Positions 28,795 through 36,288 of a DNA stretch of 42,955 nucleotides are shown here, one piece after another (within the stretch, counting starts at the first letter, position 1; each line of letters starts with the position of its first letter). The notes beneath the pieces were generated by a model that was not told the DNA's origin, searched no databases, and worked only from the letters and a program-made list of their open reading frames with translations. The stretch spans positions 1-42,955 of the forward strand of contig JAQBPY010000064.1 of the NCBI GenBank assembly GCA_028287285.1, given 5' to 3'. Both the position numbers and the translations under genes were made by a program. The DNA comes from Gemmatimonadota bacterium. GTDB lineage: Bacteria; Gemmatimonadota; Gemmatimonadetes; Gemmatimonadales; Gemmatimonadaceae.

Positions 28795-30137
28795 CACGCT
28801 ATCACGCGCGCTGGATCTGCCCCGTGTCCTCACCGGCAATCGGGAACGGCACGCTGGTGGAAGAGCAGGGACGTATCACGTTCGTCGGGCCGAGGGCGGA
28901 TGCGCCGCCAGGTGATGACGACGTCGACCTCGGCAACGTGATTCTGGTGCCGGGCCTGGTGAATGCGCACTGTCATCTCGAGCTCACGGCGATGCGTGGG
29001 TTCCTCGATGGCCTTGGTTTTCGCGAGTGGATTCTTCGGCTCACCTTTGCGCGGCGCGCGGTGCTCACGTCGGACATGCTGCTCGACGCGGCGCGACTTG
29101 GGGTGTGCGAGGGATTGTTGCACGGCGTCACCACGTTCGCGGATACCGGTGACACCGGCGCCGGTTTCGACGCGATGCTCGAATCGGGAGTTCGCGGGAT
29201 CTGTTATCGAGAGGTGTTCGGTCCCGATCCGCTTGTTGCCGATGAGATGATGCGCGGGCTCATCGAGCGTGTCGCAGAAATGCAGACACGCGCAACGGAC
29301 CTCGTGAAGGTCGGCGTGTCGCCACATGCGCCCTATACCGTGTCCGACGATCTCTTTCGGGCGACGTCGAAGTACGCGCGCGATAATCGGCTCCCCATGG
29401 CCGTTCACATTGCCGAAAGTGCGGCGGAGTCGGATCTCGTCGCGGAGGGAGCGGGGGCGTTTGCCGCGGGGCTTCGTGCGCGCGGAATCGCGGTCGAGCC
29501 ACGAGCCCGCACGCCAATCGCCCTTCTGGAAAAGCTGGGTGTCCTCGAGGCGAATCCGCTGCTCATCCATTGTGTCCGCGTCGACACGGAGGACATCAAC
29601 GCGATCAGGATGTACGACTGCGCCGTGGCGCATTGTCCCGCCTCCAATGCGAAACTCGGTCACGGGATCGCGCCGCTGTCGGCGTTTCTCGACGCACATA
29701 TCAGAGTCGGCATCGGAACCGATTCCGTTGCGAGCAACGACCGCATGGATATGCTCGATGAAGCGCGTCTCGCCGCACTCGTCGCGAATGCGCATGCGGG
29801 ACGTCATGAGGCGCTGATGGCCTCAAACGCCCTCGAGCTGGCCACGCTGGGCGGCGCGCGGGCCCTCGGCATCGCACATGAAACCGGGTCGCTGGACGTG
29901 GGCAAGTCTGCGGACTTTGCTGCCTTCCGCATCGATCGCTATCGTGGCCCGGTTCACGATCCGGTTGCCGCCCTGATTTTTGCCCTCGCCGGCAAGCGGG
30001 CTGACGTCGTCGCCGTGGCCGGTACCGTTCTGGTGCGCAACCGTCGCCTCGTAAACGCCGACGAGGACCTTCCTGCCCGGGTGCAGGAGACAGCCAACCG
30101 GCTCCAGGAATGGCTCGCGGCGGAGCCGCTGCGGTGA
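28791..30137 (+). CDS. Amidohydrolase (aminohydrolase/SAH-aminofutalosine deaminase-like)
   Basis: 448 residues of the metal-dependent amidohydrolase superfamily. It has a small N-terminal beta domain and then a TIM barrel with metal ligands in VNAHCHLELTAM (H-x-H), a His in VHIAESAAE, GVSPHAPYTV, PLLIHCVRVD and the Asp in VGIGTDSVASND. A C-terminal beta return includes GKSADFAAFRID. This resembles deaminases of S-adenosylhomocysteine, 5'-methylthioadenosine, cytosine or aminodeoxyfutalosine. The substrate is not identifiable, although the aminofutalosine route to menaquinone is one possibility. The start is GTG in a GTGA overlap with the PHP gene. Confidence 0.85.
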   Translation: MTRYHARWICPVSSPAIGNGTLVEEQGRITFVGPRADAPPGDDDVDLGNVILVPGLVNAHCHLELTAMRGFLDGLGFREWILRLTFARRAVLTSDMLLDAARLGVCEGLLHGVTTFADTGDTGAGFDAMLESGVRGICYREVFGPDPLVADEMMRGLIERVAEMQTRATDLVKVGVSPHAPYTVSDDLFRATSKYARDNRLPMAVHIAESAAESDLVAEGAGAFAAGLRARGIAVEPRARTPIALLEKLGVLEANPLLIHCVRVDTEDINAIRMYDCAVAHCPASNAKLGHGIAPLSAFLDAHIRVGIGTDSVASNDRMDMLDEARLAALVANAHAGRHEALMASNALELATLGGARALGIAHETGSLDVGKSADFAAFRIDRYRGPVHDPVAALIFALAGKRADVVAVAGTVLVRNRRLVNADEDLPARVQETANRLQEWLAAEPLR

Positions 30138-30146
30138 AGCGGTCTC

Positions 30147-30175
30147 TTGTTGGCGCCATGACACGGCCATAACTT
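30147..30175 (+). promoter_or_regulatory. Possible promoter for the HNH endonuclease gene
   Basis: TTGTTG at 30147-30152 and TAACTT at 30170-30175 are separated by 17 bases in the 67-base gap before the HNH gene. Both hexamers match the sigma-70 consensus only in part. Transcription would begin about 25 bases before the TTG start. Confidence 0.3.
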
Positions 30176-30204
30176 TGTAAGGTTGCATTGCGCCGGAGGG
30201 ACGA

Positions 30205-30840
30205 TTGATCGTCGGATGTCTGGCATTGAACGCGTCATTTGAGCCCCTGACCATGGTTCCCATGCGTCGGGCGCTTCGTCTCGTTATCGACGGCAAGGCA
30301 GAAATCGTCGAGTCCGAGGCCGACCGCGTCGTTCGCTCCGAGCGCCTCACCATGCCTCGGCCGGCGGTCATCCGCCTGACCAAGTTCATTCACGTACCGC
30401 GCCGTTTCAGGCGGCAGGTCACCAACACGTTTCTTTTTGCGCGCGATCACTATCGCTGTCAGTATTGCGGACGTCCGGCCATCGAGCTCCGGCCCCGCGA
30501 ATCACTGACGCGCGATCACGTGATCCCCATGTCGCGCGGTGGCAAGAACGACTGGAACAACGTCGTGACGGCCTGTTCGCCGTGCAACACTCGCAAGGGG
30601 AACAGGCTGCCTAACGAAATCGGCATGCATCCGCTCACGCATCCCGTGGAGCCGCATTTCGTGCATCTCTCATGGGCCGTGCGTCGTCTTACGCAAACCC
30701 AGGCGCGCTACATCCGCACCTTTTACGGCGACGCGATCCTCCATCAGCTCGAGGCCCTGGAGCACCGCATCCATCCGGATGCGCTCGGCCACGCGCAAAG
30801 GACTGTGGGACTGGAGCATCTCGAGGCAGCCGCGGAGTAG
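30205..30840 (+). CDS. HNH endonuclease-domain protein
   Basis: 211 residues starting at TTG with a GGAGGG site upstream. The N-terminal part LALNASFEPLTMVPMRRAL and ALRLVIDGKAEIVE is typical of a widespread stand-alone family of bacterial HNH proteins. The HNH fold has the zinc knuckle CQYCG and CSPCNTRKGN with the ββα-metal core RDHVIPMSRGGKNDWNNVV. The conserved His of RDHV and the Asn of NNVV are present. The biological role of this family is unknown to me. It is not next to a restriction, toxin or intron gene. Confidence 0.88.
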   Translation: MIVGCLALNASFEPLTMVPMRRALRLVIDGKAEIVESEADRVVRSERLTMPRPAVIRLTKFIHVPRRFRRQVTNTFLFARDHYRCQYCGRPAIELRPRESLTRDHVIPMSRGGKNDWNNVVTACSPCNTRKGNRLPNEIGMHPLTHPVEPHFVHLSWAVRRLTQTQARYIRTFYGDAILHQLEALEHRIHPDALGHAQRTVGLEHLEAAAE

Positions 30841-30849
30841 CTGCCTTTT

Positions 30850-30884
30850 GTCGTCCTCGAGCGTAGCGAAGGACCTGCTCTTTC
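30850..30884. repeat. Dispersed 33-bp intergenic repeat, HNH-DUF4390 gap
   Basis: The copy runs from GTCGTCCTCGAGCGTAGCG to AAGGACCTGCTCTTTC and sits between two convergent genes, touching the stop codon of the DUF4390 gene at 30883. It differs from the 4438 copy by a few substitutions and one inserted base. Confidence 0.75.
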
Positions 30885-31518
30885 ACTTATCCCACAGGAA
30901 CGTGGGACTCTTGTCCCTGTACCGCCGCTTCTCACCACCCAGCATACGCAGGATCAGCGTGCGAAGCCCGCTGCTCACCGCCGACGGCGCCGGCCCGCTG
31001 CGCACGCCGCGCAGCCAGCGCGCCAGCTGATCCATGTCGCTCACCGACAACGCCTCGATGTCGAGCGCAATCGTGTAGTAGTAGCGCGCGCCTGCACGTT
31101 CAGGCACGAGCGTGGTCTTCATCGGCGTTTCGAGCACCATCTGTGCCGTGGCCAGCGTGGCAAAGCTGCCAAGATCCTCGAGCTTTCCGTTGAGCCGCCG
31201 GATGAGGTGATAGCGTTCGGACGTTGGATCATACTGGATGATGAGGTCCCACTGAAACTGGCCTTCCAGGTCGTGAAAGAGACGTCCCTCTCGCCACAGC
31301 TCCAGCCGGAATCGGAGCGACGCAGGAAAGCTGCTGCGCACCAGATCGCGCATGTCCGGCTCCGCAAAGAGATTCAGTGACGTCACCATCGCGCCCGCGT
31401 CGCTCGCGCTGGAAGGCGGGGTGACCTCCAGTTTCGGCGCGCGCTGTGCGTGCATCGGCGCGCCGATGAACATCGCAGCCAGTATCAGCCGCGCCATGGC
31501 GCGCCCGGGCCGTTTCAT
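30883..31518 (-). CDS. DUF4390 domain protein, secreted
   Basis: 211 residues with a Sec signal peptide (ARLILAAMFIGAPMHA). The mature protein has the features of DUF4390: SLNLFAEPDMRDLVRSSFPASL, a beta-rich middle (FRLELWREGRLF, WDLIIQYDPTSERYHL), RYYYTIALDIEALSVSDMDQ and the C-terminal LARWLRGVRSG. The family is commonly found beside NtrY/NtrX-type two-component genes, and here it lies downstream of both. The molecular function is unknown. A 3-base gap separates it from the upstream barrel gene. Confidence 0.75.
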   Translation of the reverse strand: MKRPGRAMARLILAAMFIGAPMHAQRAPKLEVTPPSSASDAGAMVTSLNLFAEPDMRDLVRSSFPASLRFRLELWREGRLFHDLEGQFQWDLIIQYDPTSERYHLIRRLNGKLEDLGSFATLATAQMVLETPMKTTLVPERAGARYYYTIALDIEALSVSDMDQLARWLRGVRSGPAPSAVSSGLRTLILRMLGGEKRRYRDKSPTFLWDK

Positions 31519-31521
31519 CTC

Positions 31522-33216
31522 CTAGAAACGGTGCCGGATGCGAACGAAAACGTTGGCAGGCTCCTGGGGCACGGAGAGCGCCTTTGCGAGGTAGACGCCG
31601 AACTGATCGAAGTCCAGCCCGCCGCCGATGTCGGTGCGATAGGAGGAGAGCGGAGGCAGCTCGAGACGTCCGTAGTTCAACGTGCTGCCCGGTGCATTCA
31701 CGAGCCAGCCGCGGCCTGCGTCCGCAAAGAACACCCACGCGCCGTCCGCACGAAATCGCACGTGCCGCTTGTCCGAATGGCCCCCCGTCGAGGAGAGTCT
31801 GATGTCGCTGCGGTACTCCAGCTGCGCCAGGGCAATGCGCTCGCACTGTGCCGGACGTCCGGGTAAAGGCGCGCCGATGGCGCACGTGCCGACGTCCGTG
31901 CCTCCCGTGACACGAAAATCAAAACCGGGCACGGTTCCCGGGCCATCGATGGAGAGACGGCGCTCCAGCGGAAGGGGATCTCCGCTGAGCCAGCCGCCTG
32001 CGACCACCCGGAGGTTGAGCGCAGCCGTGGGTCCGAGCCGGTTGTATCGGCGTACATCGACAAAGCCACGCTGATAGCTCGTGAGGTCCGTCGTGATCCG
32101 TCGCACCCCTGCCGACGTGGGCGCCAGTACGTCCAGGTGCCCCGTTCCGCGCTCGAAGTCGGCCAGGAGATACCAACCCGCCCACGGGTTGAAATCATCG
32201 TTCCTCGTGTCCACACGCAATGTTGCATTCGCCACGTGCATCCGCCCATCGTCCACGAGCGGGTTCACGCGCCATGTCGCACCGTTGTGGAACAACGCGA
32301 AGGGATCATGCGTGGCGCGGGAGCTCCAGCGTTCGTCGCCGTAGCTGATCGTCAGGTCGGCATTCTCCGTTGCGCGGAGCGCCGCCTGTACCCGTCCGCC
32401 GTGCCGCTCGAAGTAGTCGCGGTAATCGCGATGAAACAGGAACGACGCCAGCCCTACTTCCGAGTTGGAGAGCTGCCACTGCTCGATGCCTTCCACCACG
32501 TCAAACAGCCGTCCGCCCAACGTCACCCCGTACTGCCGCCCGATGCGGATCTCGCCCTGCACGTCGTGCCCGACGTCCGCATTGTCGCCCGAGAAGCTGC
32601 TCGCCGTCCGCAGGATGGCCGCTGTGGCAAGTTTGAGATACCCCCATCCCTGATCGCGATACAGCACGGGCCCCACCACCACCGGCAGTCCCTCCACGCG
32701 ATTGTACACGCCGCCATTCGCGATCTCGAGCGTATTGAAGTTGCGACGGCCGCGACGCTCCCAGCGCCGCCACCACTGGTCATTCTGCTCGTCATCCAGC
32801 GACGCCATGAGCTGCTCACCGTCCTGCGTGAAGTGCAGCGGCGGATGGTACACGCGAATCTCGCCGCCTATCCGCGCGCGCGTACGTCCATCAACTTCAC
32901 CACCGACGACCAGCAGGTCTCCATCGATGCGAGCGCCCGCGAGCAGCTCGACGTCCGCATTGATCGCGAGCACGCGCCCCGTCACGTGGCCGGCAATGAC
33001 CACCGGTCCGTTGAGCACGGCGACATCTCCCGAGATCGTTCGCGCGGCTTCGATGTTCAACGACGATGTCGTACGCAGCAACGTGGTGGCGTTGAACAGC
33101 GCAACCACTTCCAGCGCAACGTCGCGTGGAAGTACATTCACGAGCGTGTCACGCTGCTGTGCCGCCGCGATGGCAGGCGCTCCGAGCAGCCAGCACGCGA
33201 AAAGAAATCGCTTCAT
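31522..33216 (-). CDS. Outer-membrane barrel (Omp85/surface-antigen-like) with N-terminal bactofilin-like beta-helix
   Basis: 564 residues with a Sec signal peptide (FLFACWLLGAPAIAAA). Residues about 45-125 look like a polymer-forming/bactofilin-type right-handed beta-helix, with turns such as SGDVAVLNGPVVIAGHVTG, LAINADVELLAGARIDGD and LLVVGGEVDGRTRARIGG. Residues about 180-564 are alternating strands with a C-terminal half like the Omp85/surface antigen barrel: PGTVPGFDFRV (compare the R-G-[YF] loop), DAGRGW, SSYRTDIGGGLDFD, and a terminal aromatic strand VRIRHRF. No POTRA domains are visible. It overlaps the NtrX-like gene by ATGA, so it is probably a target co-transcribed with its regulator. 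Function is inferred only. Confidence 0.7.
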   Translation of the reverse strand: MKRFLFACWLLGAPAIAAAQQRDTLVNVLPRDVALEVVALFNATTLLRTTSSLNIEAARTISGDVAVLNGPVVIAGHVTGRVLAINADVELLAGARIDGDLLVVGGEVDGRTRARIGGEIRVYHPPLHFTQDGEQLMASLDDEQNDQWWRRWERRGRRNFNTLEIANGGVYNRVEGLPVVVGPVLYRDQGWGYLKLATAAILRTASSFSGDNADVGHDVQGEIRIGRQYGVTLGGRLFDVVEGIEQWQLSNSEVGLASFLFHRDYRDYFERHGGRVQAALRATENADLTISYGDERWSSRATHDPFALFHNGATWRVNPLVDDGRMHVANATLRVDTRNDDFNPWAGWYLLADFERGTGHLDVLAPTSAGVRRITTDLTSYQRGFVDVRRYNRLGPTAALNLRVVAGGWLSGDPLPLERRLSIDGPGTVPGFDFRVTGGTDVGTCAIGAPLPGRPAQCERIALAQLEYRSDIRLSSTGGHSDKRHVRFRADGAWVFFADAGRGWLVNAPGSTLNYGRLELPPLSSYRTDIGGGLDFDQFGVYLAKALSVPQEPANVFVRIRHRF

Positions 33217-34592
33217 TCGTCGCCCACTGGAATGCCGAGCCTCCGCATCCGCCGATACAGGTTTGCACGATCTGTCTTGAGCCGACGGGACGCCTCGGCA
33301 ATATTGCCGCCGGCAGCCGACAAGGCACGCACGATCAGGATGCGTTCGTGCGCGTCGAGCGTATCCGTCAGCGATTGATCAGGTGCGAAGGCATCGGGTA
33401 GTGGCTCCTCGGCTCTGCGAATGCCACCGTCCATGTTGATCACCGAGCGCACGTGCCGCTCGTCCACGTCACCGCCCTCGTGCAGAATGGCCAGACGCTC
33501 GACGATGTTCGCGAGCTCACGCACATTGCCCGGCCAGCGATAACTCGCTAACAGGCTGAGCGCGGCCGGCGTCCACTTGGGCGCTCGGCGCCCGGTGCGT
33601 GCGTGATGCATTGCCGAGAAGTGCGCCACGAGCTCGGGAATGTCGCCGGGCCGCTCCTGCAGTGCCGGCACTTCGACCGGAATCACGTTGAGGCGAAAGA
33701 ACAGGTCCTCGCGAAACGCGCCATCCGCGACGGCGCGCGCAAGATCACGGTTCGTTGCACTCACGATGCGAACGTCCACCCGAATGGGCTTGCCTCCCCC
33801 CACACGCTCGATCTCCTGCGCCTCGATGGCGCGCAGGAGCTTCGCTTGCGCCTCGAGTCCCAGGTCACCCACTTCATCCAGGAACAGCGTGCCGGTGTGC
33901 GCAAGCTCGAAGCGGCCTATGCGGCGGTCGGTTGCGCCGGTAAATGCACCCTTCTCATGCCCGAACATCTCGCTCTCCACGAGGTCGCGCGGAATGGCCG
34001 CGCAGTTCACACGCACGAATGGACGATCACGCCGCGCGCTCCCGAAATGAATCGCCGCGGCCACGAGCTCCTTGCCCGTGCCGGAATCACCGGTGATGAG
34101 CACGCGCGCATCCGTCGGCGCGATGCGCGCAATCATTTCACGCACGTGCGTCATCGCCGGGCTGGTCCCGATCATCTCACCCGCGAGACCCAGGTCTTCG
34201 CGCAGTGTTCGCGCTTCACGGCGTACGCGCCGCAGCTCCAGCGCCGAGGCCAGCGCGAGCAGAACACCTTCGGGCGACAGCGGCTTCTCGAGAAAGTTGA
34301 AGGCACCGAGCTTCGTGGCCTTGACCGCATCGCTCAAGCCCGCCTTGCCGCTCATCATGATCACCGGCACGTCCGGCACGGTCTCGCGCAGCCGGGCAAG
34401 CGTCGCAAGACCGTCGAGCTCTCCCGGGATCATCAGGTCGAGCAGCACCACGTCAGGACAGCTCTCTGCCACACGCGCGAGACCTACCGTACCCTCGGCG
34501 GCATCACGAACTTCATAGCCCTCGCTCGCAAGCAGGGCGCCGACCATCCGGCGGATGTTCGGCTCGTCATCGACGATCAGGACGCTCGACAC
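33213..34592 (-). CDS. Sigma-54-dependent response regulator, NtrX/NtrC family
   Basis: 459 residues with three domains. The receiver (1-120) has Asp8/Asp9, phospho-acceptor Asp52 in VVLLDLMIPG, and Lys103. The AAA+ domain has Walker A GDSGTGKE (168-175), GAFTGA at 215-220, which contacts sigma-54, Walker B TLFLDEVGD, and the arginine-finger region FREDLFFRLNVIP. A Fis-type helix-turn-helix lies at the end (GGNIAEASRRLKTDRANLYRRM). It should activate sigma-54 promoters when phosphorylated. The kinase gene lies upstream and the barrel gene is coupled downstream. Confidence 0.93.
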   Translation of the reverse strand: MSSVLIVDDEPNIRRMVGALLASEGYEVRDAAEGTVGLARVAESCPDVVLLDLMIPGELDGLATLARLRETVPDVPVIMMSGKAGLSDAVKATKLGAFNFLEKPLSPEGVLLALASALELRRVRREARTLREDLGLAGEMIGTSPAMTHVREMIARIAPTDARVLITGDSGTGKELVAAAIHFGSARRDRPFVRVNCAAIPRDLVESEMFGHEKGAFTGATDRRIGRFELAHTGTLFLDEVGDLGLEAQAKLLRAIEAQEIERVGGGKPIRVDVRIVSATNRDLARAVADGAFREDLFFRLNVIPVEVPALQERPGDIPELVAHFSAMHHARTGRRAPKWTPAALSLLASYRWPGNVRELANIVERLAILHEGGDVDERHVRSVINMDGGIRRAEEPLPDAFAPDQSLTDTLDAHERILIVRALSAAGGNIAEASRRLKTDRANLYRRMRRLGIPVGDE

Positions 34593-34674
34593 GCGCGTGC
34601 CCTACCCGGGCTCGCCCGCACCAGATGGTGCGTTGCGCTTGACGGCGACGAAAATAATCGGAATGAGCGGTGGA

Positions 34675-35910
34675 TTAATCATGCGTCGCGGTTCGTGTGG
34701 GCTCCGGTGTCTCCACCGGAAGTAGTAGTCGCATCGTCGTACCCTGTCCTACCGAGCTTTCCACTTCGACGGAGCCGCCGTGTGCGAGCAGCGTCTGGCG
34801 TACGATCGCCAGGCCAAGCCCCGTTCCTCCCGCCTTGTGCGTCACGTATGGCTCCCAGATACGCACCATGCGCTCAGCCGTGATGCCGGCACCCTCGTCG
34901 CGCACCGTCACCTGCACCATCTCCCTGCCGTCGCGCTGCGTACGCTCGATGCCCACCCCGATGGGCGAGCCCGGCAAGCTCGATTCGAGTGCATTCAACA
35001 ACAGGTTCGTCAGCGCCCGCCCAAGTGCATCCACATGGCCCGGCACCATTGGCACGTCGTCGTCTACGTCCACGGTCACGGTGCGATCAGGGGGCAGGGC
35101 CGTTCGTGCGACACTGCGCGCCATTTCGCCAAGGTCCACCGGCGCCTGCGGCCCCTCCGGAAGCCGGCCAAATTGCGCAAAGCTTCGCGCCATCTCCTCG
35201 AGCCGCTTCGATTCGATTTCCAGGACGTCCACCGTTTCCGCCAACGATTCCGGCGCATCGCGGCGAAGCTTGGCAATCGCGAAGCGAATCGGCGTCAGGG
35301 GATTCTTGAGCTCGTGCGCCACCTGTCGTGCCGATTCGCGGAGTGCCGTGGCCCGCTCCGCTTCCAGCGCGCGAACGCGCCCCAGGCGCAGCTCGATCGA
35401 CATCTCGCGCATGCGGTTCCGGAGCACCACGAACTCCGGCGCGCCTTTCCGCGGTGGAACGTCGGGGAGAGGCTCGCCACGCTCGATCGTCGCAGTCCAG
35501 CCAACGAGCTCACTGAGTGGACGACTCAGGTTCCGGCTCAGATGGCCGGCCACTCGGGAGGCGACCACCGTCAGCAGCACGCAGGCGACGAGCGCCACCG
35601 CGCCCGCCGCGAACGGCGCCCGATGGGACATCAGGTACGCCATCTGGTTCGAGTTCAGCAGCCCGTCGCGGAGCGCCCTGTCGTGCTCGTCCAACGCATG
35701 CTGCTGCGCCGGTGTGAGCGGCGCGCTCCTCGCTGCGGCAATCGCCAGTTTGCCCGTGGCGGAGATCTGTTCCATGGCGTGGGTGCTGCCCAGCAACGGC
35801 AGCGCGCGCACCACCGTCAGCTCCCACGCAACCGACAGGACGATCGTCGGTATGAGCGCGAAGCCCAGGAGAATCAGAAAGAGGCGGGCCCGAAATCCGA
35901 CGTGCTTCAC
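34675..35910 (-). CDS. Membrane histidine kinase, NtrY-like, partner of the adjacent NtrX-like regulator
   Basis: About 411 residues. Two membrane helices (ARLFLILLGFALIPTIVLSVA and AAGAVALVACVLLTVVASRVAG) flank a periplasmic segment of about 70 residues, followed by a HAMP-like region. The H-box ARQVAHELKNPLTPIRFA holds the phospho-His. The ATPase domain has the N-box LTNLLLNALE, the G1 box VRDEGAGI and G2 box GGTGLGLAIVRQ. I chose the GTG at 35910 over an upstream ATG at 35943, because a TATACT hexamer lies just 8-13 bases before the GTG; if that is a -10 element the ATG would not be transcribed. An 82-base gap separates it from the regulator gene. Confidence 0.9.
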   Translation of the reverse strand: MKHVGFRARLFLILLGFALIPTIVLSVAWELTVVRALPLLGSTHAMEQISATGKLAIAAARSAPLTPAQQHALDEHDRALRDGLLNSNQMAYLMSHRAPFAAGAVALVACVLLTVVASRVAGHLSRNLSRPLSELVGWTATIERGEPLPDVPPRKGAPEFVVLRNRMREMSIELRLGRVRALEAERATALRESARQVAHELKNPLTPIRFAIAKLRRDAPESLAETVDVLEIESKRLEEMARSFAQFGRLPEGPQAPVDLGEMARSVARTALPPDRTVTVDVDDDVPMVPGHVDALGRALTNLLLNALESSLPGSPIGVGIERTQRDGREMVQVTVRDEGAGITAERMVRIWEPYVTHKAGGTGLGLAIVRQTLLAHGGSVEVESSVGQGTTMRLLLPVETPEPTRTATHD

Positions 35911-35917
35911 AGGCTCT

Positions 35918-35923
35918 AGTATA
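35918..35923 (-). promoter_or_regulatory. Possible -10 element placing a leaderless start at the kinase gene
   Basis: TATACT on the minus strand ends 7 bases before the GTG start at 35910. A start of transcription about 7 bases downstream would fall at the GTG itself, giving a leaderless mRNA. No good -35 hexamer is visible, so the evidence is limited to this hexamer. Confidence 0.3.
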
Positions 35924-36043
35924 CAATGTCGTCCATCCGGCACGGACAGCGACCTCGGCAGGACGAGGGTTACGGACTGAATCCCGGGATGGTATCTTTC
36001 AAGCTGGCCATTCAGGGAGGCGCGAGCTCTCGAGCCCGCGGCG

Positions 36044-36115
36044 CCAGGGGTGACCAGTCACAGTCGGTGACGGCGTGATCGGTGCCGCCCTGGTTTGACT
36101 GCGCTTCCGCGCAGT
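36044..36115 (+). other. Inverted-repeat cluster in the kinase/NYN-LOTUS intergenic region
   Basis: CCAGGG at 36044-36049 pairs with CCCTGG at 36088-36093 and encloses two smaller hairpins, GTCAC/GTGAC (36057-36071) and CGGC/GCCG. Immediately downstream, ACTGCGC/GCGCAGT (36098-36115) makes a 7-bp stem with a TTCC loop. The same stretch holds three alternating half-sites, GTGAC at 36050, GTCAC at 36057 and GTGAC at 36067, which could also be a regulator-binding site. I see no convincing gene between 35911 and 36288. Confidence 0.35.
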
Positions 36116-36167
36116 GGGGCGAGCCGGTGTACGTGCGCACCGCGCACAATCGCTCCACGCGTTGACC

Positions 36168-36225
36168 CCCGTGCTCGCCGACCCCATGTCGCGCTGGCCG
36201 GCCACCACCGCGACGCGAGCACGGG
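36168..36225 (+). other. Strong two-part hairpin in the leader of the NYN-LOTUS gene
   Basis: An 11-bp perfect inverted repeat (CCCGTGCTCGC at 36168-36178, GCGAGCACGGG at 36215-36225) is extended inward by a second 6-bp stem (GTCGCG at 36188-36193, CGCGAC at 36209-36214) that abuts the right arm, leaving a 9-base left bulge. The apical loop contains the palindrome TGGCCGGCCA. The structure ends 63 bases before the ATG at 36289. It is likely to fold in RNA; the function is unknown. Confidence 0.5.
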
Positions 36226-36288
36226 CGCCTCCTTCGCTTCGAAGAGCGTCCGCACACACGCCATGCGTCATCCGACGCAAGGGACAGA

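Noticed and set aside
32137-33378. Open frame of about 413 codons on the plus strand over the barrel and regulator genes
   Set aside because: Antisense shadow of two well-supported genes, rich in His/Arg/Ala with no motif.
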